NCBI GenBank assembly: GCA_021806545.1
Contig: JAJZXI010000009.1
Span: 1 to 34,038, forward strand
DNA from: Actinomycetes bacterium
Lineage (GTDB): Bacteria; Actinomycetota; Acidimicrobiia; Acidimicrobiales; Acidimicrobiaceae
Direction of reading: 5' to 3'
DNA: 34,038 nt
Part shown: piece by piece, positions 23,478 through 32,466 of the stretch
How positions within the stretch are numbered: position 1 is the stretch's first letter
Layout: the number at the start of each line of letters is the position of its first letter
Notes under the pieces: model-generated
The model's database searches: none
The model's input: only the letters and a program-made list of their open reading frames with translations
What the model was told of the DNA's origin: nothing
Program-made: the position numbers and the translations under genes

Positions 23478-25151
23478 TCACGCGATGCAGAGTTCGAACC
23501 AGAGGAATCCGTAGGGGGCAAGGGTCAGCCGATACGCACCCTCGGTATCAATAGTAGGAAACGGGGTCATGCCTAGCAACTCCACTGGCACACGACCACT
23601 CCAGTTCGCCAGGTCAACGGTGACCGGCTGCACCTTGGATGCGAAATTCACGACACAGAGCACCACTCGTTCATCCTGGGCAAGGAACCGCGCAAACGCG
23701 AGCACGCTGTCGTTATCGACAGACAGCAGCTCGAAATCGCCGTCACCGAGCACTGACTCCCGATGCCGAACCGAGAGCATTTCCCGGGTCCATCGAAGGA
23801 ACGACGACGGGTTGTTCATCTGCGACTCGACATTGACCACCTGATAGCCGTAGACTGGGTCGATGATAGGGCTGGAGTACAGCCGGGCGGGATCGGCACG
23901 CGAGAATCCTCCGTTGCGGTCGGGCGACCACTGCATCGGAGTACGGACCGAATCTCTATCGCCGAGGTAGATGTTGTCACCCATCAGGATCTCATCACCG
24001 TAGTAGAGGATCGGGGCACCAGGTAGTGAGAGGATCAGCGCGTGCAAGAGTTCGGCTACGCGCCGATCATTGTCGATGAGCGGCGCGAGACGGCGCCCTA
24101 TACCAACGTTGCGACGAGAGATCGGATCACTCGCAAACGCGCTATAGAGAAACTCACGCTCCTGCTCCGTCACCATCTCGAGCGTGAGTTCGTCATGGTT
24201 GCGGAGGAAAATCCCCCACTGACAACCCGACGGGATCTGAGGTGTCTGGCGCAACGCCTCCGCGGTCGGCAGCGCGCTCTCGGTCTTGACACTCAAGAAG
24301 AGTCGAGGCATCAACGGGAAGTGGTAGCACATATGGCACTCGTCGCCATTGCCAAAATAATTTACTACGTCGACGGGAGGCTGATTGACCTCGGCGAGGA
24401 GAACCGCCTCGGGAAATTCAGCGTCCACCAGCGACCGGATCCGCTTCAAGAAGGCGTGTGTCGCCGGGAGGTTCTCGCAGCGGGTGCCCTCCTCCTGAAA
24501 CAGATAAGCTGCGGCATCAAGTCGAAACCCATCAAAGCCCAAGGAAAGCCAGTAACGCATCACCTGAAGAATCGCCTCCTGCACCTGCGGGTTCTCATAG
24601 TTGAGATCCGGCTGGTGGGCGAAGAAACGGTGCCAGTAGTACTGTTCACGTTCAGGCGAGTAGGTCCAGTTCGAACTCTGTGAATCAACAAAGATGACAG
24701 GGGCCGACTGGTAACCGTTGTCGTCGTCTGCCCAGACATACCAATCGGCCTTTGGGTTGTCGCGCGACATCTTCGACTCGAGAAACCATGGATGTTGGTC
24801 GCTGGTGTGGTTGAGCACCATGTCAGCAATCACCCTGATGCCTCGTAGATGCGCCTGGGTCAACAGCTCCTCGATATCGGTCACGCTCCCGTAGGCCGGG
24901 TGCACACTCAGGTAATCCGAGACGTCGTAACCACCGTCCCTCCACGGCGACGCATAGAACGGCAAGAGCCATAGACAGTCGATACCGAGCCATTCGAGGT
25001 AATCGAGCTTGGCAGTAACCCCACGGATATCACCTTGACCATCGCCCGTCGCGTCAAAGAACCCACGAACGTAGACCTCATAAAACACCGCACGCTGGTA
25101 CCAGGTTCGCTCACCGCCCAGCGCGAACATTCTCCGCGAGGGGTCAAGCAC
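23478..25151 (-). CDS. treS: trehalose synthase (maltose alpha-D-glucosyltransferase), GH13
   Basis: A 557-residue GH13 enzyme that interconverts maltose and trehalose. Conserved regions are DMVLNHTSDQHPWF (110-123), GFRLDA with the nucleophile D212, LLAEVNQ with acid/base E254, and RNHDE with D320. The TreS-typical stretches DELTLEMVTEQE and YYGDEILMGDNIYLGDRD distinguish it from amylases and oligo-1,6-glucosidases. There is no fused maltokinase. GTG 25151 directly adjoins the enoyl-CoA hydratase stop, with GAGGG seven bases upstream. ATG 25130 is an alternative. It is the last gene of the murA-meaB-echA-treS unit. Confidence 0.92.
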   Translation of the reverse strand: MLDPSRRMFALGGERTWYQRAVFYEVYVRGFFDATGDGQGDIRGVTAKLDYLEWLGIDCLWLLPFYASPWRDGGYDVSDYLSVHPAYGSVTDIEELLTQAHLRGIRVIADMVLNHTSDQHPWFLESKMSRDNPKADWYVWADDDNGYQSAPVIFVDSQSSNWTYSPEREQYYWHRFFAHQPDLNYENPQVQEAILQVMRYWLSLGFDGFRLDAAAYLFQEEGTRCENLPATHAFLKRIRSLVDAEFPEAVLLAEVNQPPVDVVNYFGNGDECHMCYHFPLMPRLFLSVKTESALPTAEALRQTPQIPSGCQWGIFLRNHDELTLEMVTEQEREFLYSAFASDPISRRNVGIGRRLAPLIDNDRRVAELLHALILSLPGAPILYYGDEILMGDNIYLGDRDSVRTPMQWSPDRNGGFSRADPARLYSSPIIDPVYGYQVVNVESQMNNPSSFLRWTREMLSVRHRESVLGDGDFELLSVDNDSVLAFARFLAQDERVVLCVVNFASKVQPVTVDLANWSGRVPVELLGMTPFPTIDTEGAYRLTLAPYGFLWFELCIA

Positions 25152-25925
25152 CTAGCGGCCCTCGAACTGGGCTTTACCAGGCCCATTCTCGAAGAACGAC
25201 TGGATACCGACCTCAGCGTCTCGCGTTCCAAACACCTGGCCAAAATAAGCCTTTTCAAGCTCGAGCCCCTCACTCAGGCTTGTCGAGAGCCCTCCATCAA
25301 TGGCGCGTTTCGCAAAAGACTGCGCTACGAGCGGACCATGGGCAAATTCGGTGGCCCAGGCAACGGCCGTGGCCAATGCATCGCCATCAGGTACAACACG
25401 ATCGACGAGTCCCCACGCAAGCGCACGGTCGGCGTCGACCGCCTGACCCCCGAGAATCATCTCCTTGGCCCGGGATGCCCCGATCAGTCGTGGAAGGCGT
25501 TGGGTGCCTCCACCTCCTGGAATGATACCAAGTGCGATCTCTGGCTGCCCAAGCTTTGCCCCGGTACCCGCGACCCTGAAATCACATGCCAGCGCCAATT
25601 CCAGGCCGCCGCCAAGCGCATAACCCTCGATCGCAGCAATCACCACCCTTGGCAACGTGCTGAGCGCGTTGAGCGCCCAGTGAAAGTATTGGCCCATCTC
25701 GCGACCCACTGCCATGCCTCCAAACTCGCTAATCTCGGCACCGGCCGCGAAAATACGTGTCGAGCCGGTCACGACGACCGCCGCCGGAGGATTCAATGCC
25801 ATGGCATTTGCATGCGTCCACAGCTCTTCAAGTAACGCCTTCGATAAGGCATTGGCCTTTGGCCGGTTCAAGCGAAGAACAACGACGTTGTCCTCGGTCT
25901 CCTCTCGGATCAGAAACTCCTCCAT
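25152..25925 (-). CDS. enoyl-CoA hydratase/crotonase family protein
   Basis: A 257-residue crotonase. The oxyanion-hole segment FAAGAEISEF (59-68) and GGGLELALACD with E109, then KLGQPEIALGIIPGGGGTQRL with E129, supply both catalytic glutamates of a classical hydratase. It is therefore likely to hydrate a 2-enoyl-CoA such as crotonyl-CoA, in beta-oxidation or in butyrate/polyhydroxybutyrate-linked metabolism. Crotonyl-CoA is also the substrate entering the ethylmalonyl-CoA pathway, which fits its neighbour meaB. The ATG at 25925 begins two bases after the meaB stop, and the product ends where treS begins. Confidence 0.9.
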   Translation of the reverse strand: MEEFLIREETEDNVVVLRLNRPKANALSKALLEELWTHANAMALNPPAAVVVTGSTRIFAAGAEISEFGGMAVGREMGQYFHWALNALSTLPRVVIAAIEGYALGGGLELALACDFRVAGTGAKLGQPEIALGIIPGGGGTQRLPRLIGASRAKEMILGGQAVDADRALAWGLVDRVVPDGDALATAVAWATEFAHGPLVAQSFAKRAIDGGLSTSLSEGLELEKAYFGQVFGTRDAEVGIQSFFENGPGKAQFEGR

Positions 25926-25927
25926 CG

Positions 25928-26890
25928 TTACTCCCTCTCCTCCCTCTCCAGAGAGACATCTATTGACCCGACAAGCTCCGCGGCAGCCTTCAAAGGGGTC
26001 AACGAACCGTCGCGCACGCGCTCTCGAAGGTCGCTGCCGCTCATAGCCCGTTCCACCGCTTGATGCAACGTAGCCATCACCAACCGATCAAACTCAGCCA
26101 ATCGTCTCGCAGCCCTGCGCCGAGACAATTCGCCACTAGCCTCCAACTCCCCTTTGAATTCTGCTAGCGTTGCAAACAGGGCATCTACCCCTTCACCATT
26201 GGTCGCAGTGGTTTCGACAATCGGAGGCCGGCGGTCGCTGGGGCTCATCTCGAGCATATTCTCCAAATCGCGGCGTGTATCGCGTAGGCCGGGGCGGTCC
26301 GCCTTGTTGATGACGAAGATGTCGGCAATCTCCATCAGTCCGGCTTTGTTCGCCTGAATCGAGTCACCCCAACCAGGGTTGACCACCACCACCGTTGCAT
26401 CCGCCTCGCCGGTGATCTCGATCTCGACCTGACCCACACCGACCGTCTCGACCAAGACCCAGGGGAAGCTGAGTGCCTCAAGGAGGCGCACGATACGTGG
26501 GACCGAGACCGTGAGACCGCCAAGATGACCGCGGGTAGCCAGCGATCGTATATAGACCCCTGCATCCTGGGTGTGACCCTGCATGCGCACCCGGTCACCC
26601 AAGATGGCACCCCCACTGAACGGCGATGAGGGATCGACTGCCAACACCGCTACCCGTTCGTCGGTGGCCCGGATCTGACCAAGCAGTCGATCAACCAGGG
26701 TTGATTTACCGCTGCCTGGCGCGCCAGTGACCCCAACAACGAACCCAGCCTCCGCCTGACCCGCAAGCCAGTCCTCAAGGTCCTGACGCTCCCTGGACGA
26801 AGGGCGTTCAACCATCGAGATCAGGCGCGCAATCGCACCCTTATCATCATGCTCTTGCACCAGCGCAATGAGCTCCTTTGGATCCTCCAA
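25928..26890 (-). CDS. meaB: MeaB-type GTPase chaperone of B12-dependent mutases
   Basis: A 320-residue G3E-family GTPase (MeaB/ArgK) that protects and reloads adenosylcobalamin mutases such as methylmalonyl- or ethylmalonyl-CoA mutase. Motifs are GAPGSGKST (56-64, P loop), VDPSSPFSGGAILGDRVRM (85-103), ETVGVGQVEIEI (148-159, switch and Walker B region) and NKAD (195-198). No mutase gene is in the window. The start is TTG 26890, one base after the murA stop, with GAGGT just upstream. Earlier ATG or GTG codons are not available without entering murA. Confidence 0.9.
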   Translation of the reverse strand: MEDPKELIALVQEHDDKGAIARLISMVERPSSRERQDLEDWLAGQAEAGFVVGVTGAPGSGKSTLVDRLLGQIRATDERVAVLAVDPSSPFSGGAILGDRVRMQGHTQDAGVYIRSLATRGHLGGLTVSVPRIVRLLEALSFPWVLVETVGVGQVEIEITGEADATVVVVNPGWGDSIQANKAGLMEIADIFVINKADRPGLRDTRRDLENMLEMSPSDRRPPIVETTATNGEGVDALFATLAEFKGELEASGELSRRRAARRLAEFDRLVMATLHQAVERAMSGSDLRERVRDGSLTPLKAAAELVGSIDVSLEREERE

Positions 26891-26891
26891 C

Positions 26892-28157
26892 CTATACCTC
26901 GATCGTCTCTATCATCGCCCCAAGCTTGACCAATGTCTCGGCAAGCGCATCGTAACCGCGCTCGATGTGTGCCACCGCCATGACGCGACTCTCACCGAAC
27001 GCGGCCAGGGAAGCGACCACCAGCGCTGCACCAGCGCGGATATCATGGGCGGTTACCTGTGCGCCTACCAGTCTAGGCACCCCTCGGATGATGATATGGT
27101 GGCCTTCGGAACGAACGTTGGCCCCGTATCGACGCAACTCGTCAAGGTAACGGAATCGTCCAGCAAAGAGGTTCTCGCTCACCACGCTCACCCCATCGGC
27201 AACCGAGAGCATCGCCACCAGCATTGGCTTGTAGTCGGTGGCAACGCCTGGATAGGGCAGGGTTTGGATATCGACCGCCTTCAGGTCTCCCGTCGCCGTT
27301 ACATCAAGCGAGCCGTCCCCGAGCTCGAAGACCAGGCCAACGCTCGTCAGTTTTCGAATCAAAATCAACATGTTCGACGGAGCCACGCCCGTGATCCGAA
27401 TACGCCCACCAGTTGCCCCTACCGCTGCAAGGTAGGTGGCGGCCACCACCCGATCACCGATCACACGATGATCCATCGGTCGAAGACGCTCAACCCCCTC
27501 AACGACAATTCTTGAGGTGCCGGCTCCCTCGATCCGAGCACCCATCTCAATCAGGGCATTAGCCAGGTCGATTACCTCAGGCTCCCGGGCCGCGTTCTCA
27601 ATGGTCGTTCGACCGCGAGCGGTCACTGCCGCCATCAAGACGTTGTCAGTTGCGGTGTGCGAAGGGAACTCCAGCACCAGATCGCATCCAACGAGCTGAT
27701 CGGCCTTCGCGACCAGTTGCCCATTTGTGGCTTCAACCACCGCCCCAAGTGAGGTGAGCGCCAACTCATGAATATCGACCGGCCGCTCGCCGAAGTCATC
27801 ACCTCCGGGGGTCGCGAGCATCACCTGTCCGGTTCGTGCGAGGATCGGTCCCAACAGTACGACGGAGGCGCGGATGCTCTTGACAAGCTCGTAATCTGGC
27901 TGACTCGCGAGCTGTTGTGAATCCGGGACCTCGATTTGCAGGCGATGTAGATCCTGCCACGCACTGTCAACGCCCAGCGACGCAAGGATGGAGCGCATAA
28001 TTTCGACGTCGGTAATCCGCGGAACATTATGCAGCAGATGAGTTCCTGAAGCCAGAATCGTGGCGGCCATCAGCTTCAGTACGGAGTTCTTTGCCCCTTG
28101 GATCTCAACGCTGCCTTCGAGCCCCTTGCAGTGCTCGATACGATAGGCACGCACCAC
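26892..28157 (-). CDS. murA: UDP-N-acetylglucosamine 1-carboxyvinyltransferase, Cys-to-Asp type
   Basis: First committed step of peptidoglycan synthesis: transfer of enolpyruvate from phosphoenolpyruvate to UDP-GlcNAc. Recognised by QGAKNSVLKLMAATIL near the N-terminus, an IRASVVLLGP block, and GGDDFGERPVDIHE at the active-site loop. There the usual GGCxIGxRP Cys is Asp, a natural change also known from mycobacteria and linked to fosfomycin insensitivity. The open frame reaches ATG 28205, but GTG 28157 (or the adjacent GTG 28154) is preferred. AAAGGAGGAG lies three bases ahead of 28157 (six ahead of 28154) and family members begin there. This gives about 421 residues, close to the family's usual length. 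Confidence 0.92.
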   Translation of the reverse strand: MVRAYRIEHCKGLEGSVEIQGAKNSVLKLMAATILASGTHLLHNVPRITDVEIMRSILASLGVDSAWQDLHRLQIEVPDSQQLASQPDYELVKSIRASVVLLGPILARTGQVMLATPGGDDFGERPVDIHELALTSLGAVVEATNGQLVAKADQLVGCDLVLEFPSHTATDNVLMAAVTARGRTTIENAAREPEVIDLANALIEMGARIEGAGTSRIVVEGVERLRPMDHRVIGDRVVAATYLAAVGATGGRIRITGVAPSNMLILIRKLTSVGLVFELGDGSLDVTATGDLKAVDIQTLPYPGVATDYKPMLVAMLSVADGVSVVSENLFAGRFRYLDELRRYGANVRSEGHHIIIRGVPRLVGAQVTAHDIRAGAALVVASLAAFGESRVMAVAHIERGYDALAETLVKLGAMIETIEV

Positions 28158-28290
28158 GCCCTCCTCCTTTGCACCGGTCTCGCGACCCATGTTAGTTGTG
28201 TTCATCTCTTCAGGGGATGGTCACTAGCCTGGAACAGGTGCAGACCAGATCTTGCGTCCTGGACAGGCTGGCACATCGTCACGAGGACCG

Positions 28291-29757
28291 ATGAGTCGCA
28301 CCGTCACCCTCTCAGCACCGAACTTTGGCGATGAGAAGGCTCTCCTCCCCTTCCTCCATGAAGAGTCGACATCTGCTGGGAATTTCACCCAGCTGATTGG
28401 TCCGTTTTCGTCCTATGACCGCCACCGCGGTACCAACGGCGATTGGATAGTGCGCTACACGCTCGACACATACGGCCTCAACTGGCTCTTCAATCCCGTG
28501 TACCGGCGGTTGCTTGGTGGAAGCAGCGGGCTGATCACCCGGCTCATCCCTCCGCAACCGATCTCGAGGGACAGTCTTCGGCTCATCAGCCTGATGTTCT
28601 GGGTGACGGCAGTGATCGCCTACTGCGGTACGTTACTCGGGCAGACTCTCGCCTTTGCAGCTCCGACACTGCACGCCGGGGCATTGGCTCAAACCCTGTC
28701 CCTCGGTGGCACGCGTATCGACGTGTTGTTCGCGCTGGGACTCGCTCGGCATGCCGACCAGCGAGGTCGAAGTCGGGTCCTCAACTGGGCGCTCTTGCTC
28801 GCTATTGGGGGCACAGTCCTCGCGGCACTCTCGGCCAACATCGTCATGCTGACGATCTGTGAGATCATAGCGAAGGCGGGGGCAACCACAGCGACACTGC
28901 TGATCGCCGTGGTCATCACCGAAAGTGTGGAGCAAAATGCCCGCGCCTGGTCACTGGCCTTCCTTGTCATCGGCACATCAATCGGGACAGGCCTCTGTGC
29001 GATACTGGTCGCGGGCCTCTCTCTCAACCAACAGTCCTGGCGCATTCTGTATCTACTCGCGCTGCTGGGTACCCCAATACTCTTTACTCTTCGTCGCCTG
29101 CCGGATACGACGCGTTTTCTGTCGCATCCTCAACCCCTTGCCTTCAGAGAGCTCCGCTCCAAGCGACACCGTGGTCGGCTGATCTTGATCTGTCTCGCGG
29201 CTGCGATGATCAACATCTTCTACATTCCGCAATCGCAACTGCGCAATCAGTTTCTTCGCTTTGACCAGCATCTACCCTCGTGGCAAATCTCCCTATTCAC
29301 CATCGGCACCAACCTTCCGGGAGCAATCGGCTTGGCCGCTGGGTCGCGGCAGGCGGAGGTGCGAGGCCGTCGGTTTATCGCAGCCTTCGGCTTGGCAGGC
29401 GGCGGCCTTCTGCTCGGCCTCGCCTTTCTCTCCTCCGGCACGCCCCTGTTCATCTTCAGTGCGCTCGGAGCCATGGTTGGCACCGCCGCAGTACCGGCGA
29501 TGGCGGTATTTGGGCCGGAACTCTTCCCCACCCGCCTGCGCTCGGGCGCGAACGCCGTTGCCACCGTTGCCAGCCGCGTAGGCAGCGTCGTCGGGCTCAT
29601 CGCAGTCGGCATTGCTGCGTCCAACGGTGCTGGTTATGGCGCGCCGATCGCGACCCTTGCCATCTTCCCTATTGGATTAGCACTCATCGTCTGGCGCCGC
29701 TTTCCTGAGACCAAGGGAGAAACCCTCGAGGATATCAACCCCGAGGATCGCACATAA
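28291..29757 (+). CDS. MFS transporter
   Basis: A 488-residue major facilitator superfamily protein of the metabolite:H+ symporter type. An N-terminal cytoplasmic stretch of about 90 residues precedes the first helix. About 12 hydrophobic segments follow. The loop ARHADQRGRSR (about 152-162) is the usual loop 2-3 motif. Near the end are GPELFPTRLRSGANAVATVASRVG, typical of sugar or organic-acid porters, and a final FPETKGETLEDI, the PETKG motif. Substrate unknown. ATG 28291 follows GAGGACCG and is preferred over the start at 28252. It diverges from murA. Confidence 0.85.
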   Translation: MSRTVTLSAPNFGDEKALLPFLHEESTSAGNFTQLIGPFSSYDRHRGTNGDWIVRYTLDTYGLNWLFNPVYRRLLGGSSGLITRLIPPQPISRDSLRLISLMFWVTAVIAYCGTLLGQTLAFAAPTLHAGALAQTLSLGGTRIDVLFALGLARHADQRGRSRVLNWALLLAIGGTVLAALSANIVMLTICEIIAKAGATTATLLIAVVITESVEQNARAWSLAFLVIGTSIGTGLCAILVAGLSLNQQSWRILYLLALLGTPILFTLRRLPDTTRFLSHPQPLAFRELRSKRHRGRLILICLAAAMINIFYIPQSQLRNQFLRFDQHLPSWQISLFTIGTNLPGAIGLAAGSRQAEVRGRRFIAAFGLAGGGLLLGLAFLSSGTPLFIFSALGAMVGTAAVPAMAVFGPELFPTRLRSGANAVATVASRVGSVVGLIAVGIAASNGAGYGAPIATLAIFPIGLALIVWRRFPETKGETLEDINPEDRT

Positions 29758-29828
29758 GCCCGGAGACCGAGCCACCACCACCGACCCGGACCCTAAAGCT
29801 ACTCGTCAACTGCTAACATCAGCACCTG

Positions 29829-30512
29829 CTAATCGGCGAGGGCATCCCTGAGAAACTGGGTGGTACGGTCCCAGGCCTGCATGGCCGACTGAGCGTGGTA
29901 GACCTCCGGGCGATCATCGTTAAAAAACGCATGCTCGGTCCCTGGATAGATGAAGAACTCTACCGATTTACCCATCGAGCGGAGACGCTCCTCCAGTTGG
30001 CGGACCACCTCCGGTGAGGACGGGTCGTCGTGCTCTGCGTAGTGCCCTTGTATTGGTGCCTGGATGCGCGCATAATCTGGCTCCGCATTTGGCCAGGGAA
30101 TGACTCCATAAAAAGGCACCACCGCCTTCACGAACTCCGGTTGATCTGCGGCTAATACGTAGGCCAACCCTCCACCCATGCAGAATCCAACGACACCGAC
30201 CCCCTCGCGACCAGAACGGCGTACGAGCTCTTGAACTGCACCGCTCATCTGCTTTGAGGCCTCCGGGATCTGCAGCGCCATCATCGCCTTGGCCGCCTCG
30301 TCTGGCTCTGCAACAACTCGCCCGTTGTAGAGATCGGGAGCGAGGGCCAAAAAACCTTGAGCCGCAAACCGATCACAGACGTCCTTGATGTGGTTGTTGA
30401 TGCCCCACCACTCTTGAATGACGATCACGCCCGGGCCACTAGCAGCCGCAGGAGTCGCCAAATATCCGGTCGCGTCATGTCCATTACTTGGGAAGCTAAT
30501 CATTTCACCCAT
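29829..30512 (-). CDS. dienelactone hydrolase family protein
   Basis: A 227-residue alpha/beta hydrolase of the dienelactone hydrolase family. The nucleophile elbow is GFCMGG (Cys in place of Ser), the acid is the Asp in EHDDPSSPE, and the base is the His in PGTEHAFFND, giving the family's Cys-Asp-His triad. The N-terminal stretch IQEWWGINNHIKDVCDRFA is also typical. Substrate cannot be deduced, and no aromatic degradation genes are nearby. The ATG at 30512 follows AGGA with an eight-base spacer. It converges with the MFS gene and is followed by no obvious terminator. Confidence 0.9.
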   Translation of the reverse strand: MGEMISFPSNGHDATGYLATPAAASGPGVIVIQEWWGINNHIKDVCDRFAAQGFLALAPDLYNGRVVAEPDEAAKAMMALQIPEASKQMSGAVQELVRRSGREGVGVVGFCMGGGLAYVLAADQPEFVKAVVPFYGVIPWPNAEPDYARIQAPIQGHYAEHDDPSSPEVVRQLEERLRSMGKSVEFFIYPGTEHAFFNDDRPEVYHAQSAMQAWDRTTQFLRDALAD

Positions 30513-30590
30513 GACGATATCCTAGCTCACGACGCGCAGAACACAACTAGCACGCCAGCGAGCGTTCGGTAGAGCGAATCGCAGATCGAC

Positions 30591-31040
30591 TCAATAGCGG
30601 CCGTTGAGCTTTCGGTGATCCCAACTCGCATACTCATCGACACGCAACGAAAAGGCAATCCTCTTGGGGGCCGAGCCCAGGAAATCCTCGACCAATCCCG
30701 GTTGGTAGCGCGCAAACAGCTCCCGACCAACGAGCAGGACTTGAGTCGGATCATCGGTGATTTGCGCATCAGCCCAAAGTGTGAGTCCCCTCAGCTCTTC
30801 GTAGCGCTCGCCCATCTCGATCAGGCCAGTCACGCGGGGGTCTCTGCGGAGATTCAACGCTTTTTGCGACTTCGCGTACGTCCAACACCAAATCGCATCA
30901 TCCATGAGGCAATACCACATCGCCACTAGATGAGGGCGGCCATTCGGGCTGAGCGAAGCCAAATTCAACGTCCTACCCTCGGCGAGAAAGGCCTCCCGTT
31001 CAGCATCTGTCATCGCAATCAATGATCGCTTTTTACTCAC
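30591..31040 (-). CDS. pyridoxamine-5'-phosphate oxidase-like split-barrel protein (PPOX class)
   Basis: A 149-residue flavin/F420-binding split-barrel protein. It has NLASLSPNGRPHLVAMWYCLMDD near the N-terminus, SQKALNLRRDPRVTGLIE in the middle, and ends with the SLRVDEYASWDHRKL pattern, typical of PPOX class F420- or FMN-binding enzymes of actinobacteria. It is too short and lacks the substrate-loop residues to be a true PdxH, so the reaction is unknown. GTG 31040 is chosen over the upstream start at 31136 because AGAAGGGAG lies ten bases ahead and the fold begins there. It lies 78 bases upstream of the dienelactone hydrolase gene on the same strand. Confidence 0.82.
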   Translation of the reverse strand: MSKKRSLIAMTDAEREAFLAEGRTLNLASLSPNGRPHLVAMWYCLMDDAIWCWTYAKSQKALNLRRDPRVTGLIEMGERYEELRGLTLWADAQITDDPTQVLLVGRELFARYQPGLVEDFLGSAPKRIAFSLRVDEYASWDHRKLNGRY

Positions 31041-31219
31041 CGCCCGCAAACTCCCTTCTCTAGCCCCACTCCAGCTGATCTCACCGGAGCAATGCGCCCT
31101 CAGCGTCAACCCTAACGCAGTGACTAACCGAGACAATCAAGGCCGCGAACCTTCAAACTCGACGTTAACCGGTATCGGCAAGCCTGCAACGTACCGGCAG
31201 GACCATGCAACGTTGGCAG

Positions 31220-31729
31220 CTACCATCCAACCAGCATCGGAGCCAACCTCGGCCAGACAAACTGCCTACGCGAAATGCGAACATCGTCAACAAAGATCGG
31301 GCGGTCGTCAAGCATCTCGACTGGCTGGTCAAACTGGGCTGCGTACTTTCGCAGGAGTTCATCCGGGAGTAGCCGAAAGCTACAGGTAGCACACTGCTCG
31401 AGAGCCCCCAACCGCAGCACGAAACGGGCGCTAACCGCACGTGGCATCGCCGAGGGCTGGTGGTGCTCACAAAAGGAAAGGTGCTCGATAAGTTGTGATC
31501 CATAATCGCCGGCTGCCGTCGAAGGCTCACTCGAATTCAAGATTGCGTTCGCCACGTTCCAGATCTCGACCGAGGCGGGCATGCCTTGCAGAAGTTGTAC
31601 AAGTGCCGGCGCAAGATCAACCGGCTCGGTTGTGGCATCGACAAGGAGGTAGCCGAACTCCCTGACAATCTCCGCATCGTCGAGGGCCACATACCTGGCG
31701 AGGTAGCGAAAGTGTTCCAAGAGAGCCAT
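31220..31729 (-). CDS. unknown protein with Cys/His cluster
   Basis: A 169-residue protein of no family I recognise. The first 80 residues look mainly helical. The middle holds HLSFCEHH (83-90) and the pair CATC (113-116), so two Cys plus a nearby Cys-x-His could bind zinc. The C-terminus is Arg/Pro-rich. There are no membrane helices. ATG 31729 follows GGAG. It is the first of three minus-strand genes (with the split-barrel and dienelactone hydrolase proteins), though a gap of about 180 bases separates it from the next start. Confidence 0.55.
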   Translation of the reverse strand: MALLEHFRYLARYVALDDAEIVREFGYLLVDATTEPVDLAPALVQLLQGMPASVEIWNVANAILNSSEPSTAAGDYGSQLIEHLSFCEHHQPSAMPRAVSARFVLRLGALEQCATCSFRLLPDELLRKYAAQFDQPVEMLDDRPIFVDDVRISRRQFVWPRLAPMLVGW

Positions 31730-32112
31730 ACCATCTCCAGCCTACGAGCCATGTCCTCTTCTTGGGCTCGCCAGCCCAGGGACTGATACCGCGATGTTGT
31801 GTGATGTTGGCTGGTGCTTGCGCACCCTCGACACGGTGTGAGGAGTTGATGAGGGCACATCGAATGGAGACGCTGCCAGCCCTGGATGGGAGTTCACCAG
31901 TAATCAGCCGTTCATGAGAGACTGATAAATTAGCCGGGAGCCTTGTTGGTCCAAGAGCTCACGGGCGAGCGCGACCGTAAGGCCCTCCGGCGCGTAACCA
32001 CCAGTTCACCGGCCACAACGTCGACACAAACCTAACGCGCCTCCTCGGGCATAATTCGTTCGGCTACGCTGTTGAGCCAGGTGTATCCAAGGGAAGTTGG
32101 AAGGAGGAATGT
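31730..32112. other. intergenic region, no gene seen
   Basis: About 380 bases between divergent genes. No reading frame with a ribosome binding site or recognisable product is visible. It presumably holds promoters for both flanking genes. CATAAT at about 32049-32054 is a weak -10 candidate for the plus-strand gene, without a matching -35. AAGGAGG at 32101-32107, five bases before ATG 32113, is a strong ribosome binding site. Confidence 0.4.
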
Positions 32113-32448
32113 ATGCACTTCTTTGGACTTGTCCTACTATTCGGGTTGGGAATCTACGCGCTTAGCCTCCTCGGGCAGCGCGCTTATACGAAGACTCGTG
32201 AGTTCAAGCCACTCACACAGCTTGTCCTGGGTGTCGCACTCGCGTGGATCGCTAATCTCAACCTCTGGACCGGTTTCTCGGTTGGCCAGCTCCGCGCTGA
32301 CTGGATTGGCGTCACGATCACGGGTCTTGCCCTCGGCGGCATTGCCTTCTTCTTCGACGCCGTCATCGGCCTCTTCGCTGGTCTTGACCGCAAAATCGAG
32401 GATCAGGCTACCCAGCTCGAACATAGCGACCTCAAGCGAGTCGCGTAG
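32113..32448 (+). CDS. small three-helix membrane protein, unknown
   Basis: A 111-residue protein with three hydrophobic segments (about 2-20, 34-52 and 64-88) and a charged C-terminal tail (LDRKIEDQATQLEH and onward). The segment KPLTQLVLGVALAWIANLNLW in the second helix is distinctive, but I cannot name a family. A very strong AAGGAGG ribosome binding site five bases before ATG suggests it is well translated. It stands alone, followed closely by a perfect hairpin and the convergent fumC gene. Confidence 0.7.
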   Translation: MHFFGLVLLFGLGIYALSLLGQRAYTKTREFKPLTQLVLGVALAWIANLNLWTGFSVGQLRADWIGVTITGLALGGIAFFFDAVIGLFAGLDRKIEDQATQLEHSDLKRVA

Positions 32449-32466
32449 GCACTTACCAGCCTCCAG

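Noticed and set aside
24042-24683. 213-codon plus-strand open frame
   Set aside because: It is antisense to treS, whose motifs are continuous across it.
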